Notes under the pieces: generated by a model
Databases searched by the model: none
What the model was told of the DNA's origin: nothing
The model's input: only the letters and a program-made list of their open reading frames with translations
Program-made: the position numbers and the translations under genes
Shown: positions 11,561 through 23,270 of the stretch, one piece after another
How positions within the stretch are numbered: position 1 is the stretch's first letter
Layout of the letters: each line of letters starts with the position of its first letter
Source of the DNA: Serinus canaria
Taxonomy: Eukaryota; Chordata; Aves; Passeriformes; Fringillidae
Direction of reading: 5' to 3'
NCBI RefSeq assembly: GCF_022539315.1
Contig: NC_066328.1
Span: 728,621-792,620 of the forward strand
DNA length: 64,000 nt

Positions 11561-12154
11561 AATACCAAAGTGCCTGAAAAGGAGGTCAACATTGCCATGC
11601 ACCTTTTAAAGAGTGAGAAGTTGGGCGACAAGGAGGCCCAGCTCTTGTCCTCAGCTGCTCAGTGGGCCAGGAGAAGCCACAGGTACCACAGGTACCCAAG
11701 GTAACCCAGTCCTCTCTACAGTGGGTGAAGCTCAGAAGTTCTGGTAAGTCAGTTTGGGTTCTGACCTTAAACATGGAGTCTGGGGGGAGACAGGAGAAGC
11801 AAGACCAGGGGAAGAGGTGCGTAACCATGGTACCAGGTGATCCTGCAGTCTCTGCCTTCTCAGGGGCCTCAACAACCCCACACTCAGAAACCTGCAAGGT
11901 TTGTATGGAGACCACAGCTCAACAAGCCAGAGTCCCACCCAAGGCGATGGTTGGCTCCTTTTGGGGTGGCAGGCCAGAGCCCAACCTGATAACACCCAGA
12001 AGAGATGTTCCTCACAGCTCTGCTCACCTCAGCAGCTGTTCTGTGGCCATGCTTAACCATCCCTATGTAATGTCGTATGTTCATTATTCAAAGGTCATAA
12101 AATCCAGTTTTTTACTGCAAATCAAGAATGCAACACAAGAAAAATGTAGACTTG
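11561..12154. other. Non-coding sequence before a CR1 copy
   Basis: A 255-codon plus-strand frame starts at 11662 but more than a third of it lies inside the CR1 fragment that follows, so it is not a gene. No other feature is seen. Confidence 0.5.
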
Positions 12155-12617
12155 TTGGAGAGATTCCAGAGGAGGCCATGAAGATGCTCCAAGGGGTGAA
12201 GCCCCTCTGCCCTGGAGACAGACTGAGAAAGCTGAGAGTGTTCAGCCTGGAGAAGACTCCTGGGAGACCTCGGAGCCCCTTCCAGTGCCTAAAGGAAGCC
12301 TGCAAAAAGGCTGCAGAGGCAATTTTTGGAAGGGCAGGCAGTGATAGGACAAGGGGGAATGGCTTTAGGCTGAAGGAGGGCAAATTTACATTGGTATTGG
12401 AAAGAATTTCTTCCCCGCAATGGAGGTGAGGCCCTGGCACAGGGTGCCCAGAGAAGCTGCAGCTGCCCCTGGATCCCTGGAAGTGCCCGAGGTCAGGTTG
12501 GATGGGGCTTGAAGCAGCTTGGAATAGTGGGAGGTGTCCCTGCCTATGGTAGGGGGTTGAAATGAGGTGATCATGAAGGTCCCTTCCAACTCAAACCATT
12601 CCATGATTCTATGACTG
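12155..12617 (+). mobile_element. CR1 LINE 3' fragment
   Basis: About 460 bases of CR1 3' region: AGATTCCAGAGGAGGCCA, GATGCTCCAAGGGGTGAAGC, CTGAGAGTGTTCAGCCTGGA, AGTGATAGGACAAGGGGGAA, TGGATCCCTGGAAGTGCCC and the tail AAACCATTCCATGATTCTAT. The tail is well preserved, so this is a relatively young copy. A second CCATGATTCTGTGACTGTAT lies 50 bases further on (12672-12695) and may be a duplicated or separate tail scrap. Confidence 0.93.
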
Positions 12618-14042
12618 AAAGCTAAGGATAGCTCAGAACTGTCCAGGACAGGGGTAGGCAAAACAAAGCCCACTCCATGATTCTGTGACTGTATGAAACC
12701 ATTAGCAAGAACCTGCCCTGACCACAGGCAGGAGATTTGTCTCCCAGTTACTGCCTGATGAGCCCTGGCAGGCCCTGTTGGGACACTTGGATGGTCTGAA
12801 CAAACCTGGAGGGGGCTCAGGTGAACCTCTGCACTGTGGGCAGGGTGAAGACCACAGGCAAATTCTCAGGGTGACACTGGCAGCTGCTGCCAAGTGTCCA
12901 GTTCCACCTTGGACAAAGCCAGGCATGATCCTTGCCTTTTCCTGGCCTGAAATCTATCAGATCTGCACTATCTGGCACTGCCTACATGGAAAATTCTCCT
13001 CCATATTGCCCAACAGTTCCTTGTGGCAGAAGATCTTCATCCCTGTCTGACCTTCCCTGTTACCAGAAAAATGAAGGCAACAAAGGCAAAATGAGACAGG
13101 GAGAGGAATGTCCCTGGGGAGAAAACTGCTGGGGTAAATGGATGAATAGTTTAATTTTGAGGAGAAAGGGAGGAAATGTGGAAGTCAGGAGAGGAAGGGA
13201 ACACAACTTCCCTCTCTGACCTCCACCAGGCATAAGGCTCAGCCAATGTGGAGGCATCTTGGGCTCACAACTTCCCCGAAAAGCATCCAGCCAACACAGG
13301 AAGGGTGGGTATGAGGGATGGGGAAGAATTAGTGTGCAGTAAGACTCCATCAAAGGTGGAAAGAGGTCCCAGTACATCCAAGGACATGGTCTTCCTTGTC
13401 CCAGTGTCCTGGGCTGACTCCTCCTTCCCATTTGGCCTCCCCACAGAGCGCTGCCCATCCTGCCAGCATCCAAGCCAGTAGATCCAATATCAACCTGGCA
13501 CTGTGTGATACTCTCCAGGAAGATAAACAGGAGGTGTCTGGAGCCCTGGCAGGCAGAATTGTCTCTGCCAGAGGAAACTATCTAAGAGCAGAAGAAACCT
13601 GCCCAACAGTGACTGCCACTCCTCAAGGGACAAGGAAGGATTAAAAGTGCTGGAATACCTTGGAAGTGCCAGCTGTCAGGATTATCTATGTCCATGCTTC
13701 TGTGTTTCCTGACCCAGTGTCTCCAGAAGCATCAGCAGCAGGACCAGTGATCCCTTCTGCTCCCAGGGATGGAGAGAGCCTGGCATTACAGAACTGGAGT
13801 GTGCTGCTGCCCTTGCTGGAGTTGCTCAAGACATGCAAATCCTCCACACTGCCCCTCCCCAGGTCCAAAGTGGCTCATGGAGAAGGAGGTTCATGGCTGA
13901 AGATCTGAAGACCTGACTAGTAGTAGGAAATCAGGACTGTTATGGATATTCCCATTAAAAGAAACATAGTGAGATACTTTTATGGGCTGGATAAGGGGAC
14001 TGGGAGAGCAATGACCTTCCAAATCCAGTGCACTGGTACCAC
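12618..14042. other. 1.4 kb non-coding sequence
   Basis: Includes the possible CR1 tail scrap at 12672-12695. The longest frame is 137 codons (13060-13473 minus). No exon is recognised. Confidence 0.45.
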
Positions 14043-14313
14043 ATAGTAATGAATAAGGGGGAATGACTTCACACCAAAAGGTTTGTGCTGCATACTGGGA
14101 AGGGATTGTTTCCTGGGAGGGTGGGGAGGCCGTGGCACAGGGTGCCCAGAGAAGCTGTTGCTGCCCCTGGATCCCTGGAAATGTCCAAGGCCAGGTTGGA
14201 CACTGGGGCTGGGAGCACCCTGGGACAGTGGGGGGTGTCCCTGCCATGGCAGGGGGTGGAATGAGATGGGCTTTAAGGTCTCTTCCAACCCAAACCATTC
14301 CGGGATTCCATGG
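14043..14313 (+). mobile_element. CR1 LINE 3' fragment
   Basis: Starts near AATAAGGGGGAATGACTTCA, continues through GGGTGGGGAGGCCGTGGCAC, CTGGATCCCTGGAAATGTCC and GGTGTCCCTGCCATGGCAGG, and ends in AACCCAAACCATTCCGGGAT. Its terminal octamers are partly decayed. Confidence 0.92.
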
Positions 14314-16202
14314 GAATACCAGGTGATGTGGAAAGGCTTGACTAGCCCTGAGATTTAGATACCCATGAGGTTTCCCTTTCATAATCCAAGGATTATGACA
14401 TCTCTGCAATTTCCCCAGTATATCCATGGGGCTTGAGTTGCCTGCTGTGGAAATCAACTGGAACCTTCCAGGCAGAGGCATGTTCATGTAGAAGAACCAG
14501 TGGAGATCCTGCAGGATGAAGAGCATCCTCCACTCTTCAGCAGGGACCAAGGCACCCATCCTGTTTTGCAGATCCTAGCCATGGGAAATTGCAGGGGGAT
14601 GATGACAATAAAAAAAAAACAAACAAATCAGGCAATTGGGCTATTTGAGAGAAATTAAAGTGTTCTCAGTGTAAAGGACTGAGAAATAATATCATTGGAG
14701 GTATCAGCTACCAGCAGAGGGAAGCGGCTAGAGCACCAAATCAGCACAATATTTTATACTTGTCTTTTAAATGTTATTTGTTGCCTGTGCTCTCAGAGAG
14801 GAAGGGATCTGGCTGAGGGCTCTGGTCCCAGAGAGGGAGAACCTGGACAGTTCAGTCTTCCCTGAGTATTTTCCTTCTGTTGCTTCCCCAGAGGACTCAA
14901 TTTCTCCCACTGCAGTGACATGAGAAACAAATGGAGAAGAGAGTGCTGGACCTGCTGGAGCCTGAGGCAGCACAGTGGGGCTCCAGGCCTCGCTGTGCTC
15001 CCAACCTCCAGCCTCATTGTAATCACAAGCTGAGCTGTCTCTCCTGAGAAGAGGAGGAAAACTGGGCTCCCAGAGGCTTGTGGCACCAGGAGGGGAGGCA
15101 CAAGATCTCTCCTTTCCCATCTGCACCAGTAGGCCAGGATGCTCCCAGCTCCCTGCTGGCAGTGTGAGGCAGCAAGAGCGGAGCTGCAGGGACTGTGGCT
15201 CCTCTGCCAAAGCTGCCTCCAGGCTAAGGACTGGCTGCAGCACCATGCCAGCCCCACTGGGACCACCAGTTGCCCTCCAGCCTCTGCCTGCCTGTAGGCA
15301 ACTCAGAAAATGAGGATAAAAAGTGATCTTTCTCAAGTAAATTATTCTTTTGCAATGTTTTCCTGAGGGTAATCTGACTTTCAGGGATGTTTGGAGGGCT
15401 CACTCCTCCCCACCCCCATCAGCATGTCCCTCATAGTCACTGGTAAATCATTGTCCTTCCTGCTCTGGGGAGGGGGATGTGAACCCCTGCTCCTCCAGTA
15501 CATCCAGAGGCACTGGCCATGGCCATTCTCAGGCTGCTAGGGGCACAGCCAAGCTCTTGAACCACACTGGCCCAGGTGCAGCTCAACACCAGGAACTCTG
15601 GGGTTACCCAACCAGCTTGCACCTCACTCCCAGATAGGCGAGGTGAGGATGGCACACCACGACAGCCAGCAGAACCCTTTGGCCTTGAGTGTCTCTGCAG
15701 ACAGAGCCCTCCCTGTTCGCTGGGGCTGCAGCTTCTCTTGACCACATTCATTGCCTCTAAACCAACTTTGCAGGGTCCTGCTGATGGCAAGGTCTATCTG
15801 CCACACGGAGGAAGCTCTGGCGAGGGGCCCCAGCTCCCCGGGAGCCCGGGCACCCCGGCAGAGCCCGGCGCAGCATGGCAGTCCAGCTCCCAGCCGGCTA
15901 ATTCAATAGGTCACAGATACCATGACTTCATAAGGCACAGAGGCTCCACAGCTATTAGGGGAATTGGGAGCGGGGGGAGGAGGAGCTGAAATGGAGAAGG
16001 GATGGAGACGGGGAGGGTGGAGAGGGGGAAGCTAAGACAAGCAGCAGAACAAAACATCCCATAAATCATGAGGAGCTGCTGAAATACCAGAACAAATGAC
16101 CCCATAGCTTGGCCATTGTTCCCGAGCAAGGGCTTAAAGCGCTCCCAGTTGAGACAAAGAGCCTCGCGTTTCGTTTCAGCACCGCGCCGGCCCGGCCGGA
16201 CC
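14314..16202. other. 1.9 kb non-coding, CpG-rich towards the end
   Basis: An A run lies at 14611-14620. CpGs cluster at 15820-15895 (CCCGGGAGCCCGGGCACCCC) and 16170-16202, just before the 35-bp repeat. The longest frame, 189 codons on the minus strand (14767-15336), is overlapped by a second minus-strand frame of 157 codons and shows no motif. Confidence 0.45.
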
Positions 16203-16376
16203 TGTGCTGGGCTGGGGGCTGCGTGTCACCTCGGGGCTGTGCTGGGCTGGGGGCTGCGTGTCACCTCGGGGCTGTGCTGGGCTGGGGCTGCGTGTCACCT
16301 CGGGGCTGTGCTGGGCTGGGGGCTGCGTGTCACCTCGGGGCTGTGCTGGGCTGGGGGCTGCGTGTCACCTCGGGTC
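16203..16376. repeat. 35-bp G-rich minisatellite, five copies
   Basis: Five head-to-tail copies start at 16203, 16238, 16273, 16307 and 16342. The unit begins TGTGCTGGGCTGGGGGCTGC and ends GTGTCACCTCGGGGC. The third copy has one G fewer (34 bp) and the last has a G-to-T change near its end. Copies are otherwise identical, pointing to recent expansion or homogenisation. The unit carries G runs of 3, 5 and 4 and two CpGs. Open frames through it are artefacts of the repeat. Confidence 0.95.
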
Positions 16377-19300
16377 TGAGTGTCACCTCACACCCAGCTA
16401 GCAGGCAGGATGGGGGTGGTGATGCTCTCCAAGGCTGGCTGCCCCACAGAAAGCACTGCCAACATGGTGCCCGCAGCTCAGCCTGCCCAAAGCATCTCCT
16501 TGCTCCCACAGCTCTCAGGCTCTCACATTCCTTCCCTTCCACTGCAAGGCTCAGGGCCTCATTTCACTTGTTTTCCTTCACTCAGGCTAGGAGCTTCCTG
16601 GTCTGGGAAGAGAAAGAGCTCCAAGACTTATCTGGAGTGAGACAGCTCGAGTAGAACTCTGAAACCTGGAGGAGCTCTGAGCCCACTGTCTTCGTGGTGC
16701 TGCTACTCTTTGCCTCCCAAAAAGTTGATGACAACTTTGTGCTGGCTGACTTGGCAAAGGAACAAATGTCACACAGAGAGTCCTGGGGACAGCCCCAGAC
16801 AACTGTGGACAGCTGTGGGAGCAGCAGCAGGCTCTCAGTGAGCTGTGCAACAGCAGCAGTCCCATGCCCTGGATCAAGAACAGTGGGATGGATCAGTTAG
16901 CAGCTCAACCCTTCCTCCAAGCCCTGCAGCTCCAGCAGGACCATGGCACTTGGTGCCAGGAGGAGAGGACCCCGTGGATGGGGACAGATCACCTGGCTGC
17001 TTGCCCACAGCAGCGACAGCACCAATGCTGGAGGCACTTCCACAGCAGGGATTCCATCCCCAGCCATACAGGGGGAACCTGCACACCACTCGAGACCACT
17101 CAGAGAGGAAGTACTACACTTTAAATAACTTCCATGAAAAACGTTCCCTTAAAAAACTTCTTCACAACCAAATCCAAAGCACAAGGTAGAGTGCAGCAGC
17201 AGTCATGTGCCACCTCCACCAACCAGATGGTGCCAGCGAGGTTCTCATGTCTGCTGGCTCCCGCTCACTTGGCACCTTCCACCCGGGCCTATGTGGTCTG
17301 CACGGTGACCCCTGGGCAGGCAGCTCCCTGAGCACCCCGGCTTTTGGCAGCGAGGAGCCAAGGGTCAGGCAGGAACACTGAGCTGCAGGTAGGGCTGAGC
17401 CCCAGGCTGAGCCTGTCCCCAGGAACTGAGATGCTGCTGCCAGCATGGCTCAGCTGCAGGGTGGGCAGCCAAGGAGCAGAACGAGATAACGGCACAGCAT
17501 GGGGGGAGGCAGGAATGCTGCATTTGTCCTGGCACCATGGGAATAGCCTATTCCAACCATGGATCACAGGGAGGCTGTCTGACAGGGAAAACGCCAGGAG
17601 CCCAGAGAGAAAAAGCAGTGAGTAAGCAATGAAGAAGAAAACAGAGGGAAATCAGCGTGAGCAAGTGGTGAGTATGGGAAAAGGAGTGGGGGGGGGAAAG
17701 CAAACCCAGGAACAAACAGAAGGAAAACCAGAGCTAGAGCTAAAAATGAAAAGGAAGGGACAAAAGGACTTCAGAAGGACAAACCTGCAGGGCTGAAACT
17801 CCCAATGAGCAATGGAGCTGAGAGGATGCAAGAGGGAACAGAGGCTCCCAGCTCTGCTCACACAAGAGCGAACCAGGGATTGCAGCCCTTCCACTGGATT
17901 AAGCCTCACTTAAGAGGGAAGATAAATGTGGAGCATATCTCAGGTAACAGGCACTGGAGAAGGCCTCTGCTCACTCTAAGTGGGGAGAATAGGGATTGCT
18001 GGAGTTTTGACATTGCTGTAGGACATTGTGAGGACTCCATGGGAATCACCAGCTTTCACCTTCGCCCCACCAGCAGAATGTGGTGGGCTTCAAGTCAAGA
18101 GTGCTTTAGTAGCCTTGTGCTGTTTAGGCTTGAGAGCTAGATTAGGACCAGAGATCACAGAAAGCAGAGCTTTAATAAACAAAATCCCAAATACTTCCTT
18201 GCCTAAGTTACTTTTGCCTCCTTTAGAGCATAAGCTGCCTTGGGTACCCAGTGCACACCATCCAGCAAAGAGAAGGGAATCAGCAAACCTGGGCAAAAAC
18301 AGACATGTGCAGCCCCCAGGTTTCTCCAAAAGACTGGGAAAGCTCCTCTCCAGCACCCCTGAGCAGCCGGACACCAGCACAGGGAGCCATGGGCTGAGGT
18401 GATCCAGTACATTCACAGGCCCGAAACACTGGGGACTTTGTGGCGCCGGCTTTAAAAAAAAATACCCTTAAAAAGGCCTAATAATGAAGTATTTATTTCA
18501 GCAAACAACGTATGAATGAAAGAAGTGTTTTCTCAATACTTCACTTTTTCTCTGCCTTCTCTCCCTTCCCCCCAGCAATTTTGTTTTTAATAAGTGGAAC
18601 TAACAGGGCTTCGCTCGCTGCTGGCCGGGCTGCGTAGCAGGGCCCGGTGCAGCACAGGGACACGTGCCATGGGAATAGAGCTGCCCTGTGCCTGGGGGAG
18701 CACGGCCACCTGCGTGTCCCCTGAGCCAGGGACATGGGCTCTGATGGACATGCACTGTGGGGCCTGCCTTGGGAGCATCCCTGGGCTGGGCAGCAGCACA
18801 GGACATCCAGCCCCTCACTCATGGCAGCAAGGAACTGCACCTCCTGGCCCAGGGCTCCTGGCACTAGAGAAGGGCCAAGTGGAGGTGAAGGCATCTGTGT
18901 CCTGTCCTACCTGGCTGTGCTCAGTGCAGGAACACAGTGTTAGGCTCCGGGCAGCTCCTTCTCTTCTACCTCAGCTCCATCCACCCCTGCCTGAGCATCT
19001 GAATAATTGGGAACACTGGAAAACTGGCTCAGCTTGCCCTGTGCAGGGATGGGTTGTACTGACAATGCTTTGGTAGGAATTTCAAGCAGGAAACTCTGAT
19101 CCCTGTCCCAGACACCCAGCTTTTCAAAGTAAAGAGCACAGATGATGTCATGCTTTTCTACCTCCTCCTTTGCAACAGGTAACAGCAGGTTGAGAAGCTG
19201 TCCTTTGCCTTCAAGCCTTGAGGTAAGGATGGGCAGGATTCTCAGAAGCTGCTGATTTGGGAAAACATGGTCCATTGCTCTTCCATGGCACTCCTACTCA

Positions 19301-21175
19301 CGTGGGATGAGCTGAACCCATCACACACAGTGTGGGTGTTCACCTCTGTGCCGAGGCAGTTGAAAGGATGCGGTGGGAACCCTGGGTTGTAAATACAGAC
19401 AGATTTGATGGGGGTAGGTATTTGCTCTGAAAGACAAATTAGGCATCTGTAGATTTGCCAGGATATGAGCCAAGTTTCCCAGCCAGAGCACTGAAGAGCA
19501 GCCTCACCTGCAGCCCAGGATGGTTTGGAGTGACTAACTGAGGGTGCTGATCCTGCTGTGATGAGCAGAGATCCCTGGTGATGTACAGGGAACACAGAGA
19601 AAAGCTGCTTCACACCAAGGAAAAGGCCAGGAGATCCCTGAGCAGGTCATGGCTGCAGAGAAGGCTAGGAAAATCTCCAAATGCCTCTCTAAGGCCCTGT
19701 GCACGTGAGACGGATGGGAGCAGGCAGCGGGCAGGGTCCTCAGCCCACTGCTACCCCTCATCATTGTGACCTCTAGGGTGACCCCTCCTCTGTGCCCTGC
19801 CAGCCCCTGAGCTCCAGCAGCCTGACCCACCCGCTCCTGGCTGCCAGGGTGATGTCTGATCCAGCCCAAGATGTCTCCAAGCCATGGATAAAACTCCAGT
19901 TCAGGGTGGGAGTCCTGCCTGGCTCTGCCTGTGTCCCTGCAGGATGGGGACATCAGGGCTGTGTCCCTCAGCCTCAGAGCCCTGAGCTGTAGCATAAGGG
20001 CCCACAGCAAACCAAAGGCAAAGGCAGCCCCTCCTCAGGCAGAGCTGCTCCACAGAATCCCTTCAAAAGAGCATCGTCTGCCGCTGCTGCGAGTCCTCGC
20101 TGCACAAGGTGCTGTGCCAAATGCAAGACAGATGGTTTCCCCCTAGGAAAACACTACGGAGTGGGGGAAATGTACTACAAATATCCCCCAACAGGGCTAA
20201 ACTGGGACCCGGGGGCTTCAAAGACACATTTAGAGCGGGAAGAGACTTGCTGTCTTCTCATGCTCCTTTGTTAGGAATAAAGACAAACTCTGATTGTTTT
20301 TAATGAGCTCTTTGTTGTTTCCCTATTTGCTACATTACAAATTCACATATTTGTCTGGTTGGGAGATTGGGAGTAATTGCAGACCAGGTTTCCTCATGAC
20401 ATCCTCTTAGCAAACAGAAGAAAGTTGAGTAAGTGGAGAGGAAAGCAGTTTGTCCCCAAATATCCTGAATTCTTTGGTTCATTAATATCTGGTGAGCTTT
20501 GATGCTCAAGGAACCTCAGATAAAGGAAGCCTTTGAGGAGGGTTCCACAGCCTCACACTGAAGTGTTAGAACACACAATAAATGCCAGAAATATCTCCAA
20601 AAAAAGCAGGGAAATTGAAAACCAAATTTGACATTCTTGCAATTTCTAAGCACTTTTCTTTTTCCTTTGCTCTTTTTTTTTTTTTTTCTTAAAAGTTTTA
20701 CCCTCCTTTATCCATCTAAGGAAGCAGAGAGCAATGCAATTTCCAGCTCTTTTAAATATCCTTAGCAGGTCACCTCTAACGCTGGGATGGCTGGCTGTGA
20801 TCTGCTTCCAAGGCTGTCGCATCAGAGCTCATAAACCCGGGATGAACGCCTCCCAGCCTGAGTGGGGACAGCTCTCTGAGACCTGTGCTCACAGCAGGGG
20901 CCCCAGGCAGTGCAGCGGCGGGAAGGAGAGAGCCCTGCACCCACTGGGACAGCCCGGGATCCTCCCACTGCTCTGGGCACCGGGACGGAGGGCAGCCCCC
21001 AAAGTGTCCCTGCAGATCCCTGAGCTCCCTCAGCGGCTGAGACCGCCCCGCCGTGGCTGGCAGCTCCAGCTGAGCCGCGAGAGGAGCACGGGGACCCCGG
21101 GATGCTCCTCCAGCAGCTCCAGTCCTTGGGGGTCCGTGTTCCTGCCCCTGAGGGGGGGGGGGAGTGGAGGGAGGG
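16377..21175. other. 4.8 kb non-coding, no CR1 seen
   Basis: Mixed sequence. It has a G run near 17690, A+T-rich patches at 18450-18600 and 20260-20710, and a 15-T run at 20673-20687. The longest open frame in the unique part is 160 codons (18594-19076 plus); longer ones near the end (256-264 codons, minus) depend on the simple and CpG repeats that follow. No exon or RNA gene is recognised. Confidence 0.45.
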
Positions 21176-21205
21176 GGAGTGGAGTGGAGTGGAGTGGAGT
21201 GGAGT
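21151..21205. repeat. G run and (GGAGT)6 pentamer repeat
   Basis: A run of 11 G at 21152-21162 is followed by GGAGTGGAGGGAGG and then six perfect GGAGT units at 21176-21205. The G-strand could form a G-quadruplex. Sequence on the minus strand gives runs of His-Ser-Thr-Pro in open frames, which explains repetitive peptides predicted there. Confidence 0.9.
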
Positions 21206-21214
21206 TGCGTGATT

Positions 21215-21620
21215 GGAGTGCAGGCGCGACAGGGGAGGGGAAGGGGCAACGGGGCAGGGGCCGTTGACGTGGGCCGGGGCCCGGGCCCGGGAACGGGACG
21301 GGCCCGGTTCCCGGACCGGCCGGGCGCCTGCACGGGCCCGGGCCACGGGCAACATGTTCACCGGTCCCTTTCCCTGGTCCCGGGCCCGGGCCATGGCACG
21401 GGCACGGGACAGTGCCCGTACCTTCCACCAAGGGCCCTGGGTTCCCGTGCCCTTTCCCGGGCCACGGCCCGTGCCCGTCCGGAAGTGGCCCGGCACGAAC
21501 GGCCCGGTCCGGGCGGTCCCGGTCCCGTGCCCGGGCCCGGTCCCGGGCCCTGTGCCCCCATGTCCCTTTCCCATTCCCCCGTCCCTGGCCACCCCCCGGG
21601 CCCTGTCCCGTCGCTGTTCT
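21215..21620. repeat. CpG-dense, self-complementary GC block
   Basis: Extremely G+C-rich block built of degenerate GGGCCC, CCCGGG, CACGGG and CCCGTG hexamers. The left half is G-rich, for example GGCCGGGGCCCGGGCCCGGG near 21270. The right half is C-rich, for example CCGTGCCCGGGCCCGGTCCC near 21522. The two halves are therefore roughly complementary with a centre near 21420. Frames of 190-264 codons are open on both strands because stop codons need A/T. It may be a CpG island, a decayed minisatellite, or both. Confidence 0.7.
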
Positions 21621-23201
21621 CTTGGTGGTTTGTTTGCCCTGCGTGTTCTCCTTGTTTTGTTTTTCCCGCGGCTTTGTTGCTTCGCGTTTGCCCCCTCTTC
21701 TCCTCAGACACTCCCTTGCCCCCCCCGCGCCTGCCCGTCCTGGCCGCTTGGGGGATGGTTCCCGTTTGATACCTTGGGGCAGTCTCTGCAGCAGGGGGAG
21801 GGTTTTGAAGGGTCGCTGTCCCACAGGACATTGCTTCAGCTATGGCAGCGGTAGGAAAAAGGGACAGGAGGGCGACTGGAGAGGCAGAAGCTTTGTCCCC
21901 CTGTCCTGTCCTGCAGCTCTTACCATTCAATGCTCAGAGACCTGGGCCGGAAGGCAGACAGCTCGGCCGAGCCATACTCAGCTTTCCTTCTCTTCTCCTG
22001 CTTCTGCTTCACCGACAAGCGGTGGGCAAACCTAGCGAGGCTGCTCTCCGACCTGGGGAGGGGAGAGGAAAGGTGTTAATGGCCCTGCAGCCCTGGCCCC
22101 AGGGCTCACCCGGGGCACAGCCCAGGAGGTGCTCAGTGCTGAAAGGGGGGCAGCGGCACCAGCCCTCGGGGTGGGAAGTAAAGGAGCAGCACATGTTTTG
22201 TATTGCTCAGCAGGCCAGGACCAGCACAGGTCCATGCTAGCCAAACTGGAGCTGCAGCCTGGCAGGCTGAGAGAGCCAGGTCCTGCTCCCTGTGCAGCAA
22301 AATCACCTCCCCATGTTGTGCATTCCTCCCCAAACTCCAACAGGTGACAGTCAGCACCGAAAAAACAGCCAGGGACGCCTCAATGGAGAGAACCAAAGCA
22401 GACTGAACCAAAGGCCACATGCTCCTTCAGAGAAGCCCTGGAGCCCCTGTGGCCTCCCAAGCACCAGAACAGCTTCCCTGAGGAGGGCTGACATGGAAAT
22501 CAGCCCACATCGGAGAGGTTTTGGAGACAGCAACAGAAATGTGTGGGAGCAAATGGATTCAGCTGAAGGACCCGTCTGCGCTGACAAAGCCCCTTCCCAT
22601 CAGGTCGGCATCACTGCCAGCCCCTGGCACCTGGGAAAAGCACATCTGCAGGCTCTGGGAACGAGCTGCACGTTCCAGTCCATCCCAGCCCTGTGCAGGG
22701 AGAGCTGCTGGCCCAGGGCACACCTGCCCCGTCCCCAAGCCCAGTGGCACCCAGGCTCACAGGCTGAGACTGGCTGGGGAGGCGCCTGCCCCGCAGAGAC
22801 CCTCAGCCCTCTGCCACCTCTGGCACACGGGGCCCCCCAAAGGCCCCCAAGCCGATGGTGGCACCCTCAGAGCCCCCCGTGCCAAGGGTGGCACCCCCAG
22901 CCCGGGGTTGGGCACGGCAGCACAGCCTGTCCCTGCTGCCAGCACGGGGGCAAGGCAGGACAAGCCTGGGGAGCTGGGACACCCAGACTTGGGCACATGA
23001 CCAGGCACTGGGGCTGTGTGCCAGCCCTGCCACGCACACTGTCACAGCCACTGCCTCCTGTCCTTCAATGTGCCAGCACAATCTGCTCCCACTGCTCAGC
23101 CAGCCCCGGGCTGGACAGGGAAGGGGACAGGAGGGATTTGACAGAAGTCCCAGGGGATGAAGGACCGAGTTGGGGGGAACTTTGAACCTATACACATTGC
23201 T
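21621..23201. other. 1.6 kb non-coding flank of the GC block
   Basis: Begins with T-rich sequence (CTTGTTTTGTTTTTCCCGCG) ending in a splice-acceptor-like TTCTCCTCAG near 21706, still CpG-rich to about 21770. The longest frame, 297 codons (22292-23185 plus), is Pro/Ser/His-rich with other frames open on both strands and no recognised family. Confidence 0.4.
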
Positions 23202-23270
23202 CCCCTCTCTCTCTCCCTCTCCCTCTCCCTCTCCCTCTCCCTCTCCCTCTCCCTCTCCTCCCCTCCCCTC
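23202..23270. repeat. (CTCTCC)n hexanucleotide microsatellite
   Basis: A pure pyrimidine tract on the plus strand of about ten CTCTCC units, ending in CTCCCCTCCCCTC. Minus-strand reading gives Arg-Glu repeats. Such polypyrimidine mirror tracts are usually length-variable and can adopt triplex DNA. Confidence 0.97.

Noticed and set aside
11662..12429. 255-codon plus-strand frame
   Set aside because: More than a third of it lies inside a CR1 3' untranslated fragment.
14767..15336. 189-codon minus-strand frame
   Set aside because: No family resemblance, and a second 157-codon minus-strand frame overlaps it.
21640..21790. Possible 5' exon with acceptor TTCTCCTCAG, or part of an LTR
   Set aside because: No paired LTR, primer-binding site or open exon was seen. 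A single acceptor-like string is weak evidence.
20822..21854. Gly/Pro/Arg-rich frames of 190-264 codons on both strands
   Set aside because: They follow the GGAGT repeat and the CpG-dense block, where stop codons are rare, and are open antiparallel.
22292..23185. 297-codon plus-strand frame
   Set aside because: Pro/Ser/His-rich, without a recognisable domain, and overlapped by frames on both strands. Expected in G+C-rich non-coding DNA.
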